A stretch of DNA of 64,000 bases from Bradyrhizobium sp. CSS354 (GTDB taxonomy: Bacteria > Pseudomonadota > Alphaproteobacteria > Rhizobiales > Xanthobacteraceae): contig NZ_JAACFU010000009.1 of NCBI RefSeq assembly GCF_029051725.1, positions 186,001 through 250,000 of the forward strand. The letters run 5' to 3'. The notes below the pieces were generated by a model. That model did not search any database. It had not been told where the DNA came from and saw only the letters and a program-made list of their open reading frames with translations. Positions 52,039 through 59,750 of this stretch are shown here, one piece after another (position 1 is the first letter of the stretch; every line of letters begins with the position of its first letter). The position numbers were made by a program, and so were the translations under genes.

Positions 52039-52779
52039 ATGTCCGGAACGAAGCCAAACCAGCAGGTGACCGCCATGCCACGGACCGCAGCCGGCCTGTC
52101 CGCCAGCGCCAAAACATCAGAAGTCAGGACATTGGAAGCCGAACTGGTCGAGCGGGCGCGGGGCCGTGACGAGGCCGCGCTGCGCGAGATCATGCAGACC
52201 AACAACCGCAGGCTCTATCGTTTGGCGCGCGGAATTCTGCGCAGCGACAGCGAAGCCGAGGATGTCGTTCAGGAAACCTATGTCCGCGCCTTCACCCATC
52301 TCGACGGCTTCCGCGGCGAGTCCGGACTGTCGACCTGGCTGTCGCGCATCGCCATCAACGAGGCGCTAGGCCGGGCGCGAAGCGCCAGGCCGCATGTCGA
52401 GCTGGGCTCGGTGCCCGAAGCGACGCTCGAGGCGCAGATCATCAAATTTCCCGCTTCTCCCGCAGGCGATCCGGAAAGGACCATGGCCCAACGTGAAATC
52501 CAGCGCGTCGTCGAGCGCGCCATCGATGAATTACCGGATGTCTTCCGCATGGTCTTCGTCGCACGCGTCATGGAAGGCATGAACATCGAGGAGACCGCCG
52601 AGTTGCTCGGCGTCAAGCCCGAGACCGTGAAGACGCGACTGCACCGTGCGCGCACCATGTTGCGCGAGAACGTCGAGAAGGAGATCGGTCCGGTGGTAAT
52701 GGATGCGTTCCCGTTCGCCGGGTGGCGCTGCGAGCGGCTGACCGTGTCAGTGCTGAAGCGGCTCGGCATCGGCGGCTGA
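52039..52779 (+). CDS. ECF-type RNA polymerase sigma factor
   Basis: 246 residues. Region 2 is RLYRLARGILRSDSEAEDVVQETYVRAFTHLDGFRGESGLSTWLSRIAINEAL. Region 4 is LPDVFRMVFVARVMEGMNIEETAELLGVKPETVKTRLHRARTML. A ~30-residue C-terminal extension (DAFPFAGWRCERLTVSV) follows. No anti-sigma gene is adjacent; a DUF4142 and a cupredoxin gene follow. ATG at 52039 or 52075 is possible. Two competing hairpins lie just upstream. Confidence 0.9.
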   Translation: MSGTKPNQQVTAMPRTAAGLSASAKTSEVRTLEAELVERARGRDEAALREIMQTNNRRLYRLARGILRSDSEAEDVVQETYVRAFTHLDGFRGESGLSTWLSRIAINEALGRARSARPHVELGSVPEATLEAQIIKFPASPAGDPERTMAQREIQRVVERAIDELPDVFRMVFVARVMEGMNIEETAELLGVKPETVKTRLHRARTMLRENVEKEIGPVVMDAFPFAGWRCERLTVSVLKRLGIGG

Positions 52780-52870
52780 AGTTTTTCGGGAACGTTCGCG
52801 CCATAGTCCCATCCAACGCCTGTGAAGCAACGCGCCGGCAAAACGTCCGGCACCACAGGAGTTTCAAACC

Positions 52871-53404
52871 ATGTTCGTTCGTTGGAGCGCGGCGATCGCC
52901 GCTGCAATTTTGTTGTCGAGCCCTGCGCTGCTGCAAGGCGCCAGAGCCGCCGACAAGCTGACCGATCCGCAGATCGCCCATATCGCCTACACCGCGGGCG
53001 TGATCGACATCAACGCAGCCAAGCAGGCGCAGAAGAAGGCCAGGAACAAGGACGTGAAGGCGTTCGCCGAGGACATGCTGCGCGACCATGAGGCCGTCAA
53101 CAAGCAGGCGCTCGCGCTGGTCAAGAAGCTGAACGTCACGCCTGAAGACAACGACACCAGCAAGGCGCTGTCAAAGCAGGCGAGCGAGAAGCTCGCCGAA
53201 CAGGACAAGCTGAGCGGTGCGGCCTTCGACAAGGCCTATGTCGCAAACGAGGTCGCCTACCACAAAACGGTCAACGGCGCGCTGGAAACCCAGCTCATTC
53301 CATCCGCCAGCAATGCCGAACTGAAGAGCCTGCTGCAGACCGGTCTGAAAATCTTCCAGGGCCATCAGCAGCACGCCGAGCACGTCGCGGCGGAGCTGAA
53401 ATAG
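52871..53404 (+). CDS. Exported DUF4142 protein
   Basis: 177 residues with signal peptide (AAIAAAILLSSPALLQGARA) and a four-helix ferritin-like DUF4142 domain: AYTAGVIDINAAKQAQ, FAEDMLRDHEAVNKQAL, YVANEVAYHKTVNGALETQLI, HQQHAEHVAAEL. Metal-ligand-like His/Glu residues are present, but function is unknown. It lies between the ECF sigma gene and a cupredoxin, probably in one operon. Confidence 0.9.
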   Translation: MFVRWSAAIAAAILLSSPALLQGARAADKLTDPQIAHIAYTAGVIDINAAKQAQKKARNKDVKAFAEDMLRDHEAVNKQALALVKKLNVTPEDNDTSKALSKQASEKLAEQDKLSGAAFDKAYVANEVAYHKTVNGALETQLIPSASNAELKSLLQTGLKIFQGHQQHAEHVAAELK

Positions 53405-53414
53405 GGAGGCGATG

Positions 53415-53732
53415 ATGCCGGGACGATTGTCTGCGATCGCGTCAGCGGTCCTGCTCGTGGCGTCGGCCGTCCCGGCGCACGCTGCGACCATAGAGATCAC
53501 GATGGAGAATCTCGAGGTGTCGCCGAAAGACGCTTCGGCCGAGGTCGGCGACACCATTGAATGGATCAACAAGGACGTCTTCGCCCACACTGCGACCGCT
53601 GGGAACGGCGATTTCGACGTGAACCTGCCGGCGAAAAAATCAGGGACGTTGGTTCTGAAGAAGGCGGGCACGGTCTATTATTACTGCCGCTATCATCCCA
53701 ACATGAAAGCGACGCTCAAGATCGAGCCGTAA
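53415..53732 (+). CDS. Exported cupredoxin (plastocyanin/azurin-like)
   Basis: 105 residues. A signal peptide (LSAIASAVLLVASAVPAHAA) precedes a blue-copper domain. Ligands are His in VFAHTAT, and Cys, His and Met in YYYCRYHPNMKA (C-x2-H-x2-M). GGGAGG lies 5 bases before the ATG at 53415, favouring it over 53412. It carries electrons in the periplasm. It follows the DUF4142 gene by 10 bases and ends in a terminator at 53769. Confidence 0.92.
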   Translation: MPGRLSAIASAVLLVASAVPAHAATIEITMENLEVSPKDASAEVGDTIEWINKDVFAHTATAGNGDFDVNLPAKKSGTLVLKKAGTVYYYCRYHPNMKATLKIEP

Positions 53733-53768
53733 CGGGCCGGGAGCATGCCCGCTTGCGGCGGAAACCGG

Positions 53769-53794
53769 CCCCGCCTGCGTGGCGGGGTCATTTT
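53769..53794 (+). terminator. Terminator of the ECF-DUF4142-cupredoxin unit
   Basis: CCCCGCC and GGCGGGG pair around TGCGT, followed by CATTTT. It lies 36 bases after the cupredoxin stop. Confidence 0.75.
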
Positions 53795-53803
53795 CGGACG
53801 CGC

Positions 53804-54070
53804 TTACTGTCGGGAGATGTCGATCGAGAATTCGCCGTTGCGGATGCGGCCAGGAAAGCCTTCGACGAACTTCGCCACCGCATCCTCGCCATAGGTGCCG
53901 ACGAGCTCGGCAAGAGCCGCGAACAGGCTGGCCTGCGCCAGGCAGTCGCCGTCGACGCCATCATGGCGCGCTTCGGCCCAGGCCTCGTTGAGATAGCTCA
54001 GTGCGGCCTGCTTCTGCTCGTGATCGGGCAGCGGCGCGCGTGCGGGGGCGTAGGACACTGGATGGCTCAT
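53804..54070 (-). CDS. Hypothetical helical protein, 88 residues
   Basis: Begins MSHPVSYAPARAPLPDHEQK, then QAALSYLNEAWAEARHDGVD, then CLAQASLFAALAELVGTYGEDAVAKFVEGFPGRI. Predicted mostly helical, with no signal peptide. The composition is protein-like and the ATG has moderate context. No family recognised. It faces the cupredoxin gene, and the terminator lies between them. Confidence 0.75.
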   Translation of the reverse strand: MSHPVSYAPARAPLPDHEQKQAALSYLNEAWAEARHDGVDGDCLAQASLFAALAELVGTYGEDAVAKFVEGFPGRIRNGEFSIDISRQ

Positions 54071-54210
54071 GAGACTCGATCAGGGCTGGGGCGCGATCCA
54101 CGGCGATGCGCTGTGCGAGAGGTGTAGCACGCGCGTTAACGCCCGCTAGGCCACATCTTTAGGAACGGTTAACGGCTGTGTACAAAGTCGATGACAGGGT
54201 TCCCGCCGCC

Positions 54211-54251
54211 GTCATTCCGGGCTCGCGACTTTCGTCGCGCCCCTGAATGAC
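54211..54251. repeat. Short palindrome, family D copy 2
   Basis: GTCATTCCGGGCTCGCGA pairs imperfectly with CGCGCCCCTGAATGAC. Compare 23464-23502. It sits just downstream of the TIGR02301 gene. Confidence 0.75.
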
Positions 54252-54262
54252 GAATGGAGAGT

Positions 54263-54640
54263 TCAGTTCGCGTAACGCGCCGTGAGATCGCGCGAGATCT
54301 TCGAGCCTTCCTCGATGTAGCGGCGGATCGCCACCGTCGCGGCCGGCGTGCAGCTCCGGTAGGTCTGCTGAAAACCGTTATAGCCGCGGTTGAAGCCGGC
54401 GATCATGCGGGTGCGGCGTTCGCCCGCGGGTGTTTCGGCATCGATCAGCGCCTGCATCTCGCTGCGCCATTTGTTGCCCTCGTTGGACCCGCAGATGCCG
54501 CGCAGATAGTGCAGCCCACCGAGGATCTCGGCCAGCCGCTGCAAATCGCCGTCAAACGGCGCTGCCCCGTCCTGAGCCCTCGTGGGCACCGAGGCGCAGG
54601 CGAGAATCAGGACAAAAATGGCCAGAAATCGCGTCGACAT
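54263..54640 (-). CDS. TIGR02301-family exported protein
   Basis: 125 residues: signal peptide (FLAIFVLILACASVPTRA), then LQRLAEILGGLHYLRGICGSNEGNKWRSEM, AGFNRGYNGFQQTYRSCTPAATVAIRRYIEEG. This matches TIGR02301, found in alphaproteobacteria, with two Cys that could pair. Function is unknown. It follows the Nudix gene by 49 bases and is probably the last gene of that unit. Confidence 0.88.
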   Translation of the reverse strand: MSTRFLAIFVLILACASVPTRAQDGAAPFDGDLQRLAEILGGLHYLRGICGSNEGNKWRSEMQALIDAETPAGERRTRMIAGFNRGYNGFQQTYRSCTPAATVAIRRYIEEGSKISRDLTARYAN

Positions 54641-54689
54641 CGGCCGGGTGTATGCCTCCTCAAGGCGGTGGACGCAAGGCGCCGGGCCG

Positions 54690-55124
54690 TCAGGGGCCGA
54701 TCAGCCGGTGGGCGGACTGGATGACCTCTTCCAGCCCGCCGGTCAGCTTGAGGTCGCCAAGGCTCGCCAGGGCCTCCGGGGCGATCCAGCGGTAGTCGTC
54801 GAGCTCGTCGTTGAGAACCGGCTCCCGGGCCACCCAGCGGGCAGCAAAGGACATGATCAGGTAGTGGCCGGCGCCGGCCGCGGCGGGGAGCACTTCGCGC
54901 CAGCCCGCGAGGCCGATGATGTCGATATTGAGCCCGGTCTCCTCCTCGATCTCGCGGCCCAGCGCTTGGTGCAGCGATTCGCCGAATTCGACCCGGCCGC
55001 CCGGCAGCGAATAAAACCCCTTTGCCGGCGAGCGCGCGCGACGGGTCAGAAGCACTTTGCCGTCACGAAAAATCGCGGCACTGACCGCGATCTGGGGACG
55101 GGTGGGCTGAACGATCGCGGCCAT
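54690..55124 (-). CDS. Nudix hydrolase
   Basis: 144 residues with an intact Nudix box GGRVEFGESLHQALGREIEEETGL (G-x5-E-x7-REx2EExG). The leading strand is QIAVSAAIFRDGKVLLTRRAR. ADP-ribose or a nucleotide diphosphate derivative is a likely substrate type, but the exact one is unknown. It is 18 bases after the 166-residue gene and precedes TIGR02301. Confidence 0.92.
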   Translation of the reverse strand: MAAIVQPTRPQIAVSAAIFRDGKVLLTRRARSPAKGFYSLPGGRVEFGESLHQALGREIEEETGLNIDIIGLAGWREVLPAAAGAGHYLIMSFAARWVAREPVLNDELDDYRWIAPEALASLGDLKLTGGLEEVIQSAHRLIGP

Positions 55125-55142
55125 GACGTCACCTGTTCGGGC

Positions 55143-55643
55143 TCAGTTCGCCATGATGGTGTCGATGTCGGCTTCCGCGCCGCCATTGATGATGCCGCCG
55201 CAAGCCGCGATCAGCGGCTTGACCCAGTGGGCGGCCTGCTCGGCGAGGCGAACGCGGGTCGTGTCCTTCTCGACCTCGCGCATGGCCGAGCCGACCGCCG
55301 TCAGGATCGAGGTCATGGTGTCGGCGAGGTGGTCGAACTGGGCGCGCACATTCGGGTCGGCCTTTTCATAGGCTTCGATCGCCAGATCCCGCGCCTTGAA
55401 ATTCGAGGCGGTGAAATGCTCGGCATAGGACAGTGGCGACCAGGTCAGAAAATCTTCCGCGCATTCCGGCATGTCCGGGACCATTTCCAGCAGCATCACG
55501 GCTTCATTGAAATGGTTGAGATAGTCGGTGGCAAGCCCGGTCCGCGGGTTGATGTTGGCCACGCGCAGCCGCTCGGCCCAGGCCGCTGCCTCGGGCGCCG
55601 TCTGTCCATGCATTCGCGCCGGCTGGGAGACCGTTGAGCTCAT
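55143..55643 (-). CDS. Conserved alphaproteobacterial protein, helical
   Basis: 166 residues, mostly alpha-helical. Recognisable blocks are ATDYLNHFNEAVMLLEMVPDMPECAEDFLTWSPLSYAEHF and IEAYEKADPNVRAQFDHLADTM. No signal peptide or catalytic motif. It is the first gene of a minus-strand group with Nudix and TIGR02301, divergent from the SRAP gene by 63 bases. Function unknown. Confidence 0.82.
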   Translation of the reverse strand: MSSTVSQPARMHGQTAPEAAAWAERLRVANINPRTGLATDYLNHFNEAVMLLEMVPDMPECAEDFLTWSPLSYAEHFTASNFKARDLAIEAYEKADPNVRAQFDHLADTMTSILTAVGSAMREVEKDTTRVRLAEQAAHWVKPLIAACGGIINGGAEADIDTIMAN

Positions 55644-55706
55644 CTGCCGCAGTGTTAACGTTCGGGGTTAAAAGGACCTGAACGGACCCTATATAGGCCC
55701 TCAAGG

Positions 55707-56471
55707 ATGTGTGGACGCTTCGTCATAACTTCGGCCCCCGCGGCTTTGCGGCAACTGTTCGGCTACATCGAGCAGCCGAACTTCCCGCCCCGGTTCAACG
55801 TGGCCCCGACACAACCGATTCCGGTCGTGCTGGTCGAGAACGGCGCGCGCCATTTTCGCCTGATGCGCTGGGGCCTGCTGCCGGGCTGGGTGAAGGATCC
55901 CAAGGGATTTACGCTCCTGATCAATGCGCGTTCCGAGACTGTGCTGGAGAAGCCCGCCTTCAAACGCGCGATTCGCCGGCGCCGCGGCCTGATTCCCGCC
56001 GACGGCTATTACGAATGGAAGACGGAGGATGGCCGCAAGCAGCCCTTCTACATCCATCGCGCCGACGGCGCGCCGCTCGGCTTCGCCGCATTGTTCGAGA
56101 CCTGGGCCGGGCCGAACGGCGAGGAGCTCGACACGGTCGCGATCGTCACGGCGGCCGCGGGCGAGGATCTCGCCACGCTGCATGACCGCGTGCCCGTCAC
56201 CATCAGCCCGCGCGATTTCGAGCGCTGGCTCGACAGCCGCAGCGACGACGTCGATGCCGTGTTACCGCTGATGACAGCGCCGCGCATCGGCGAATTCGCC
56301 TGGCACCCGGTCTCCACCCGCGTCAACCGCGTCGCCAATGACGACGACCAGTTGCTCCTTCCGATCAGCGCGGAGGAGATCGAGGCGGAGGTAGAGGCCG
56401 CGAAACCGAAGCGGGCGGTGCGGAAAGCGGCGGCCGGGTCGGCCGATGACGGGCAGGGGTCGTTGTTCTAG
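55707..56471 (+). CDS. SOS-response-associated peptidase (SRAP/YedK/HMCES)
   Basis: 254 residues. MCGRFVI exposes the catalytic Cys2 after Met removal, which forms a thiazolidine with abasic sites. Later INARSETV, PADGYYEWK with its conserved Glu, and LHDRVPVTI with the His follow. It shields single-stranded DNA at abasic sites. An acidic/Lys-rich tail of ~30 residues follows. It complements the UDG and Tag repair genes in the window. No LexA box was seen. Confidence 0.93.
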   Translation: MCGRFVITSAPAALRQLFGYIEQPNFPPRFNVAPTQPIPVVLVENGARHFRLMRWGLLPGWVKDPKGFTLLINARSETVLEKPAFKRAIRRRRGLIPADGYYEWKTEDGRKQPFYIHRADGAPLGFAALFETWAGPNGEELDTVAIVTAAAGEDLATLHDRVPVTISPRDFERWLDSRSDDVDAVLPLMTAPRIGEFAWHPVSTRVNRVANDDDQLLLPISAEEIEAEVEAAKPKRAVRKAAAGSADDGQGSLF

Positions 56472-56483
56472 GCGGCTTCGGCC

Positions 56484-57677
56484 TCACACAATCTCCCTCG
56501 CCCTCAGCTCCGCGATCTCCGCCGCGTCAAATCCCAGCTCGCCCAGCACCGCATCCGTATCCGCCCCCAGCTCCGGCGCCATCCGGTCCAGCCTGCCGCC
56601 GCCATGCGCGAGCTTGAATCCGCTGCCGGCGAAACGAAGCCGCCCGTAGGGCGTATCCAGCTCCTGGATCGCGCCGCGCGCCTTGATCTGCGGATGGTCG
56701 ATCACTTCCTCGACCTTCCAGATGCTGGCGCAGGGCGCGCCGGCATCTTCCAGAATGGTTTCCCATTCGCGCGCCGGCCTTGCCGCGAGCGCCTCTTCGA
56801 TGATGGCGCGCAGCGCCGGCTCGTTCTCGTTGCGCGCGAACCAGTCGGCAAAGCGCGGATCGCCGAGCGTGTCCTCGCGGCCGAGCGCAGACATCAGCGC
56901 GCGATATTGCTTCTCGTTGTTGACGGCAAGCAGGATGTGACCGTCGCCGCATCTAAACAAATTCGCCGTGGTCCTGCGGCTGACGGCCTGATTGCCCGAC
57001 AGCTGCTGGCGATGGCCGGCGACCGACCAGTCCGCGATCTGCCCCGACAGGAACGCCATCGTCGCCTCCAGCATGGAGACGTCAATGAGCTGCCCCTTGC
57101 CGGTGCGATCGCGCTGGTACAGCGCGCTCGACACGCCGAACGCAGCCGTGGCGCCCGACAGCACGTCGCACACGGCAAAGCCTGCACGCGTCGGGCCGGT
57201 TTCGGGATGACCCGTGATCGCCATGATGCCCGACAGCGCCTGCATCTTGCCGTCATAGCCGGGGCGCAGCCGATCCGGACCGGTCTGGCCGAAGCCTGAT
57301 ACCGCGCAGTAGATCAGCTTCGGATTGATCGCGGACAGCGCCTCATAGCCGATGCCGAGCTTGTCCATCACGCCGGGGCGAAAATTCTCCATGACCACGT
57401 CGACCTGGCTCGCGAGCTTCTTCACGATTGCGATCGCATCGGGCTTTTGCAGATCGAGCGTCAGGCTGCGCTTGTTGCCGTTGATGGCCTGGAACGCCGG
57501 CGCGAGCCCGCGCTCCGCCCATTCGCGGCTGAGCGGCGTGCGGCGCATGTCCTCGCCCTCGCGCCGCTCGACCTTGATGACGTCGGCGCCCAGGAGCGCG
57601 AGCTGGTAGCTCGCATAGGGGCCGGCCAGCACTTGCGTGAAGTCCAGGATCTTCACGCCCTCGAACGGTCGCGTCAC
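56484..57677 (-). CDS. CaiB/BaiF-type CoA-transferase
   Basis: 397-residue class III CoA-transferase. It begins VTRPFEGVKILDFTQVLAGPYASYQLALLGADVIKVE, and PGYDGKMQALSGIMAITG contains the conserved catalytic Asp. FRPGVMDKLGIGYEAL and LLAVNNEKQYRAL are further blocks. It exchanges CoA between carboxylates; the acids are unknown. GTG at 57677 follows GGGAGAGCGAC. A GrdB-like gene precedes it by 37 bases, suggesting one catabolic unit. Confidence 0.9.
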   Translation of the reverse strand: MTRPFEGVKILDFTQVLAGPYASYQLALLGADVIKVERREGEDMRRTPLSREWAERGLAPAFQAINGNKRSLTLDLQKPDAIAIVKKLASQVDVVMENFRPGVMDKLGIGYEALSAINPKLIYCAVSGFGQTGPDRLRPGYDGKMQALSGIMAITGHPETGPTRAGFAVCDVLSGATAAFGVSSALYQRDRTGKGQLIDVSMLEATMAFLSGQIADWSVAGHRQQLSGNQAVSRRTTANLFRCGDGHILLAVNNEKQYRALMSALGREDTLGDPRFADWFARNENEPALRAIIEEALAARPAREWETILEDAGAPCASIWKVEEVIDHPQIKARGAIQELDTPYGRLRFAGSGFKLAHGGGRLDRMAPELGADTDAVLGELGFDAAEIAELRAREIV

Positions 57678-57714
57678 GTCGCTCTCCCTTTTTGTTTTTG
57701 GTTGTCGGAGGACG

Positions 57715-58644
57715 TCAGGCGGCGCGATTGCCGCGCGCGATCTCCTTCTGCTTGTCGAATTCGGCACGGCGGCGCGCCAGCTCTTCAGGCGAGAGCTGCG
57801 CGACGTTGTTGTAGTCGAGCTTCCAGGAAGCGTCCTCGCTCCAGCGCAGCGGTGACTGCATCGTGGTCTGCGGGCCGCTTGCGGTCTCCAGCAGCGTGAG
57901 CGCCAGCTCGATCGTCTGTGCCTGCGAGGCCACGTCGTGCGGCTTGCCGGCGGAATTGCCGAGCGGAAAATCCGAGAACAGGAAGCGCGGCACAGCGGCG
58001 TGCTCGATGATGTCCTTGGCGCAGCCCATGATCACGGTCGGAATGCCGTTGGCCTCGAGATGCCGCGCCACCAGCGCCGTAGTTTGGTGACAGACCGGGC
58101 AGTTCGGCACCAGCACGGCGACGTCAACCTTGTCGGCAACGGCCCGCGCCAGGATTTCGGGCGCGTCGGTGTCGAGGGTGACGCGATGGCTGCGGTTGGT
58201 CGGCGCGCCGAAGAACCGCGGGGCCACCTCGCCGATGCGCCCGGCGGCGCTCGCCTTCAAAAGCTGCGGCAGCGGAAACCAGGTGCCGTTGTCGGTGGCC
58301 GTGGTGTGCTTGCGGTCGTAGCCGATATGGGAGATGCGAAGGTCGTGCTGCTTCGCCGTGTCGCCGTCATAGACCTGGTAGAATTTCGCGCCGCCATTAT
58401 ACGCCGCGCCCGGTCCCTGGTCGCCCTTGTCCGGATCGTACGGCGCGGCCGTCGTGATGATGGTGACGCGTGATTGCGCCAGCGGCTTCTTCAGCGGCTG
58501 GAACGGCGCCTCGGTGTAATGAGCCCAGCGATACGCCGTGGTGTAGCCAATCGCGGCGTAATAGTCCCGCGTGCGCTGCATATAGGGAACGGGGGCGTCA
58601 TAGTCGGGCGCAAAGCCGAATTCGTCGTCGCGCGAAGCGGTCAT
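57715..58644 (-). CDS. GrdB-like reductase protein with CPVC motif
   Basis: 309 residues resembling the B subunit of glycine/sarcosine/betaine reductase. GrdB uses selenocysteine in a redox motif; here the site reads PNCPVCHQTT with C182 and C185 and no TGA in frame. Other blocks are YTTAYRWAHYTEAPF, ISHIGYDRKHTTATDNGTWFP and FLFSDFPLGNSAGKP. Aerobic alphaproteobacteria do not use the Stickland glycine reductase, so the role must differ. Adjacent to a CoA-transferase and a NudK-like gene. Reaction unknown. Confidence 0.82.
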   Translation of the reverse strand: MTASRDDEFGFAPDYDAPVPYMQRTRDYYAAIGYTTAYRWAHYTEAPFQPLKKPLAQSRVTIITTAAPYDPDKGDQGPGAAYNGGAKFYQVYDGDTAKQHDLRISHIGYDRKHTTATDNGTWFPLPQLLKASAAGRIGEVAPRFFGAPTNRSHRVTLDTDAPEILARAVADKVDVAVLVPNCPVCHQTTALVARHLEANGIPTVIMGCAKDIIEHAAVPRFLFSDFPLGNSAGKPHDVASQAQTIELALTLLETASGPQTTMQSPLRWSEDASWKLDYNNVAQLSPEELARRRAEFDKQKEIARGNRAA

Positions 58645-58715
58645 GGGGCGCGTCTCCTGGTTCTTGTTGGCGACAGACTAGAGATAGTCGGGGGTGAGCT
58701 CAAGAGTAAGCGAGC

Positions 58716-59297
58716 TCACCGAAACACATGCAGCGCCACATGCTGCAGCAGCATGATGGCCTTGGCGTCGATGATGCGGCCGTCCGCGATCATCGCCAGC
58801 GCCTCGTCGATGCCGAGCTCCAGCACCTCGATGTCCTCGCCTTCGTGTTCGAGACCGCCGCCGTCGCTGACCCGCATCTCCGGCTCGTACTCGGCGACAA
58901 AGAAATGCAGCTTCTCGGTGATGGCGCCGGGACTCATGAACGCCTCGAACACCTTGTGGACGTGGTGCAGGCGATAACCCGTCTCCTCCTCGGCCTCGGC
59001 GCGGATGCGCATTTCGGGCGAGGCGTCGTCCAGCACGCCGGCGGCGGCTTCGATCAGGAGATCGTCGTAGCCGCGAATGAACGCCGGCAGGCGGAATTGC
59101 TTCACCAGGATCACGGTACGGCGTGCCAGATTATATGGCAGCACGGCGGCTGCGTTGTCGCGCTCATAGGTCTCGCGGTGCTGCGTCTGCCATTCGCCAT
59201 TGGCGCGCCGGTACTCAAACGTGGTGTTCTTCAGCGTGGTCCAGCCGTCCGAGAGCACGCGGACGTCCTTGATGCGGACGCGGTCGGAAATGGTCAT
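58716..59297 (-). CDS. Nudix pyrophosphatase, NudK/GDP-mannose type
   Basis: 193 residues. Typical NudK layout: VRVLSDGWTTLKNTTFEY, RDNAAAVLPYNLARRTVILVKQFRLPAFIRGYDDLLIEAAAG, then box AGVLDDASPEMRIRAEAEEETGY. The FMSPGAITEKLHFFVAEY stretch matches the NudK C-terminal region. The likely substrate is GDP-mannose or ADP-ribose. It overlaps no neighbour and is 9 bases after the GNAT gene on the same strand. Confidence 0.87.
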   Translation of the reverse strand: MTISDRVRIKDVRVLSDGWTTLKNTTFEYRRANGEWQTQHRETYERDNAAAVLPYNLARRTVILVKQFRLPAFIRGYDDLLIEAAAGVLDDASPEMRIRAEAEEETGYRLHHVHKVFEAFMSPGAITEKLHFFVAEYEPEMRVSDGGGLEHEGEDIEVLELGIDEALAMIADGRIIDAKAIMLLQHVALHVFR

Positions 59298-59306
59298 GGC
59301 TCGATC

Positions 59307-59750
59307 TCAATTGCTTGGCGTTGTGGTGCGGCCGTCGAGCCACTTCTGGAACATCACCGAGGTCGATTCCTCGAAACCCAGCGACTGGTAGAACGCATTG
59401 GCCTGCTCATTCCCGCGCCGGACCAGGAGCTGGAGCTTCAGAATTCCAGCCGCGCGCAGCCAGTCCTCGGCCGCTGCCATGATGACGCGTCCGTAGCCAC
59501 GCTTCTGTCTATCCGGGTCGACGGCGACGTAATAGACCCAGCCGCGATGGCCGTCATGGCCGACCATCACGGTGGCGACGATGGCGCCGCCGTCGCGGCC
59601 GAGCAGGATGGTGGAATTGTCGCGCCGCCGCGCCAGCGCGATGTCGGCATGCGGATCGTTCCAGGGCCGGGTCAGGCCGCAGCGCTGCCACAGCGCGACC
59701 ACGGGCTCGACATCGGGGTCGGTGATCGCATCGATCCTGAGCGCACTCAC
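59307..59750 (-). CDS. GNAT acetyltransferase
   Basis: 147 residues. VYYVAVDPDRQKRGYGRVIMAAAEDWLRAAG is the acetyl-CoA motif A, and LQLLVRRGNEQANAFYQSLGFEE is motif B. It resembles YpeA-like acetyltransferases; the substrate is unknown. The GTG start overlaps the FAD-oxidase stop by 4 bases (GTGA), so it is coupled to that gene. A longer frame to 59942 only overlaps the neighbour and is rejected. Confidence 0.88.
   Translation of the reverse strand: MSALRIDAITDPDVEPVVALWQRCGLTRPWNDPHADIALARRRDNSTILLGRDGGAIVATVMVGHDGHRGWVYYVAVDPDRQKRGYGRVIMAAAEDWLRAAGILKLQLLVRRGNEQANAFYQSLGFEESTSVMFQKWLDGRTTTPSN

Noticed and set aside
57715..58644. Selenocysteine in the GrdB-like protein
   Set aside because: No TGA in frame; the motif positions are ordinary cysteine codons.
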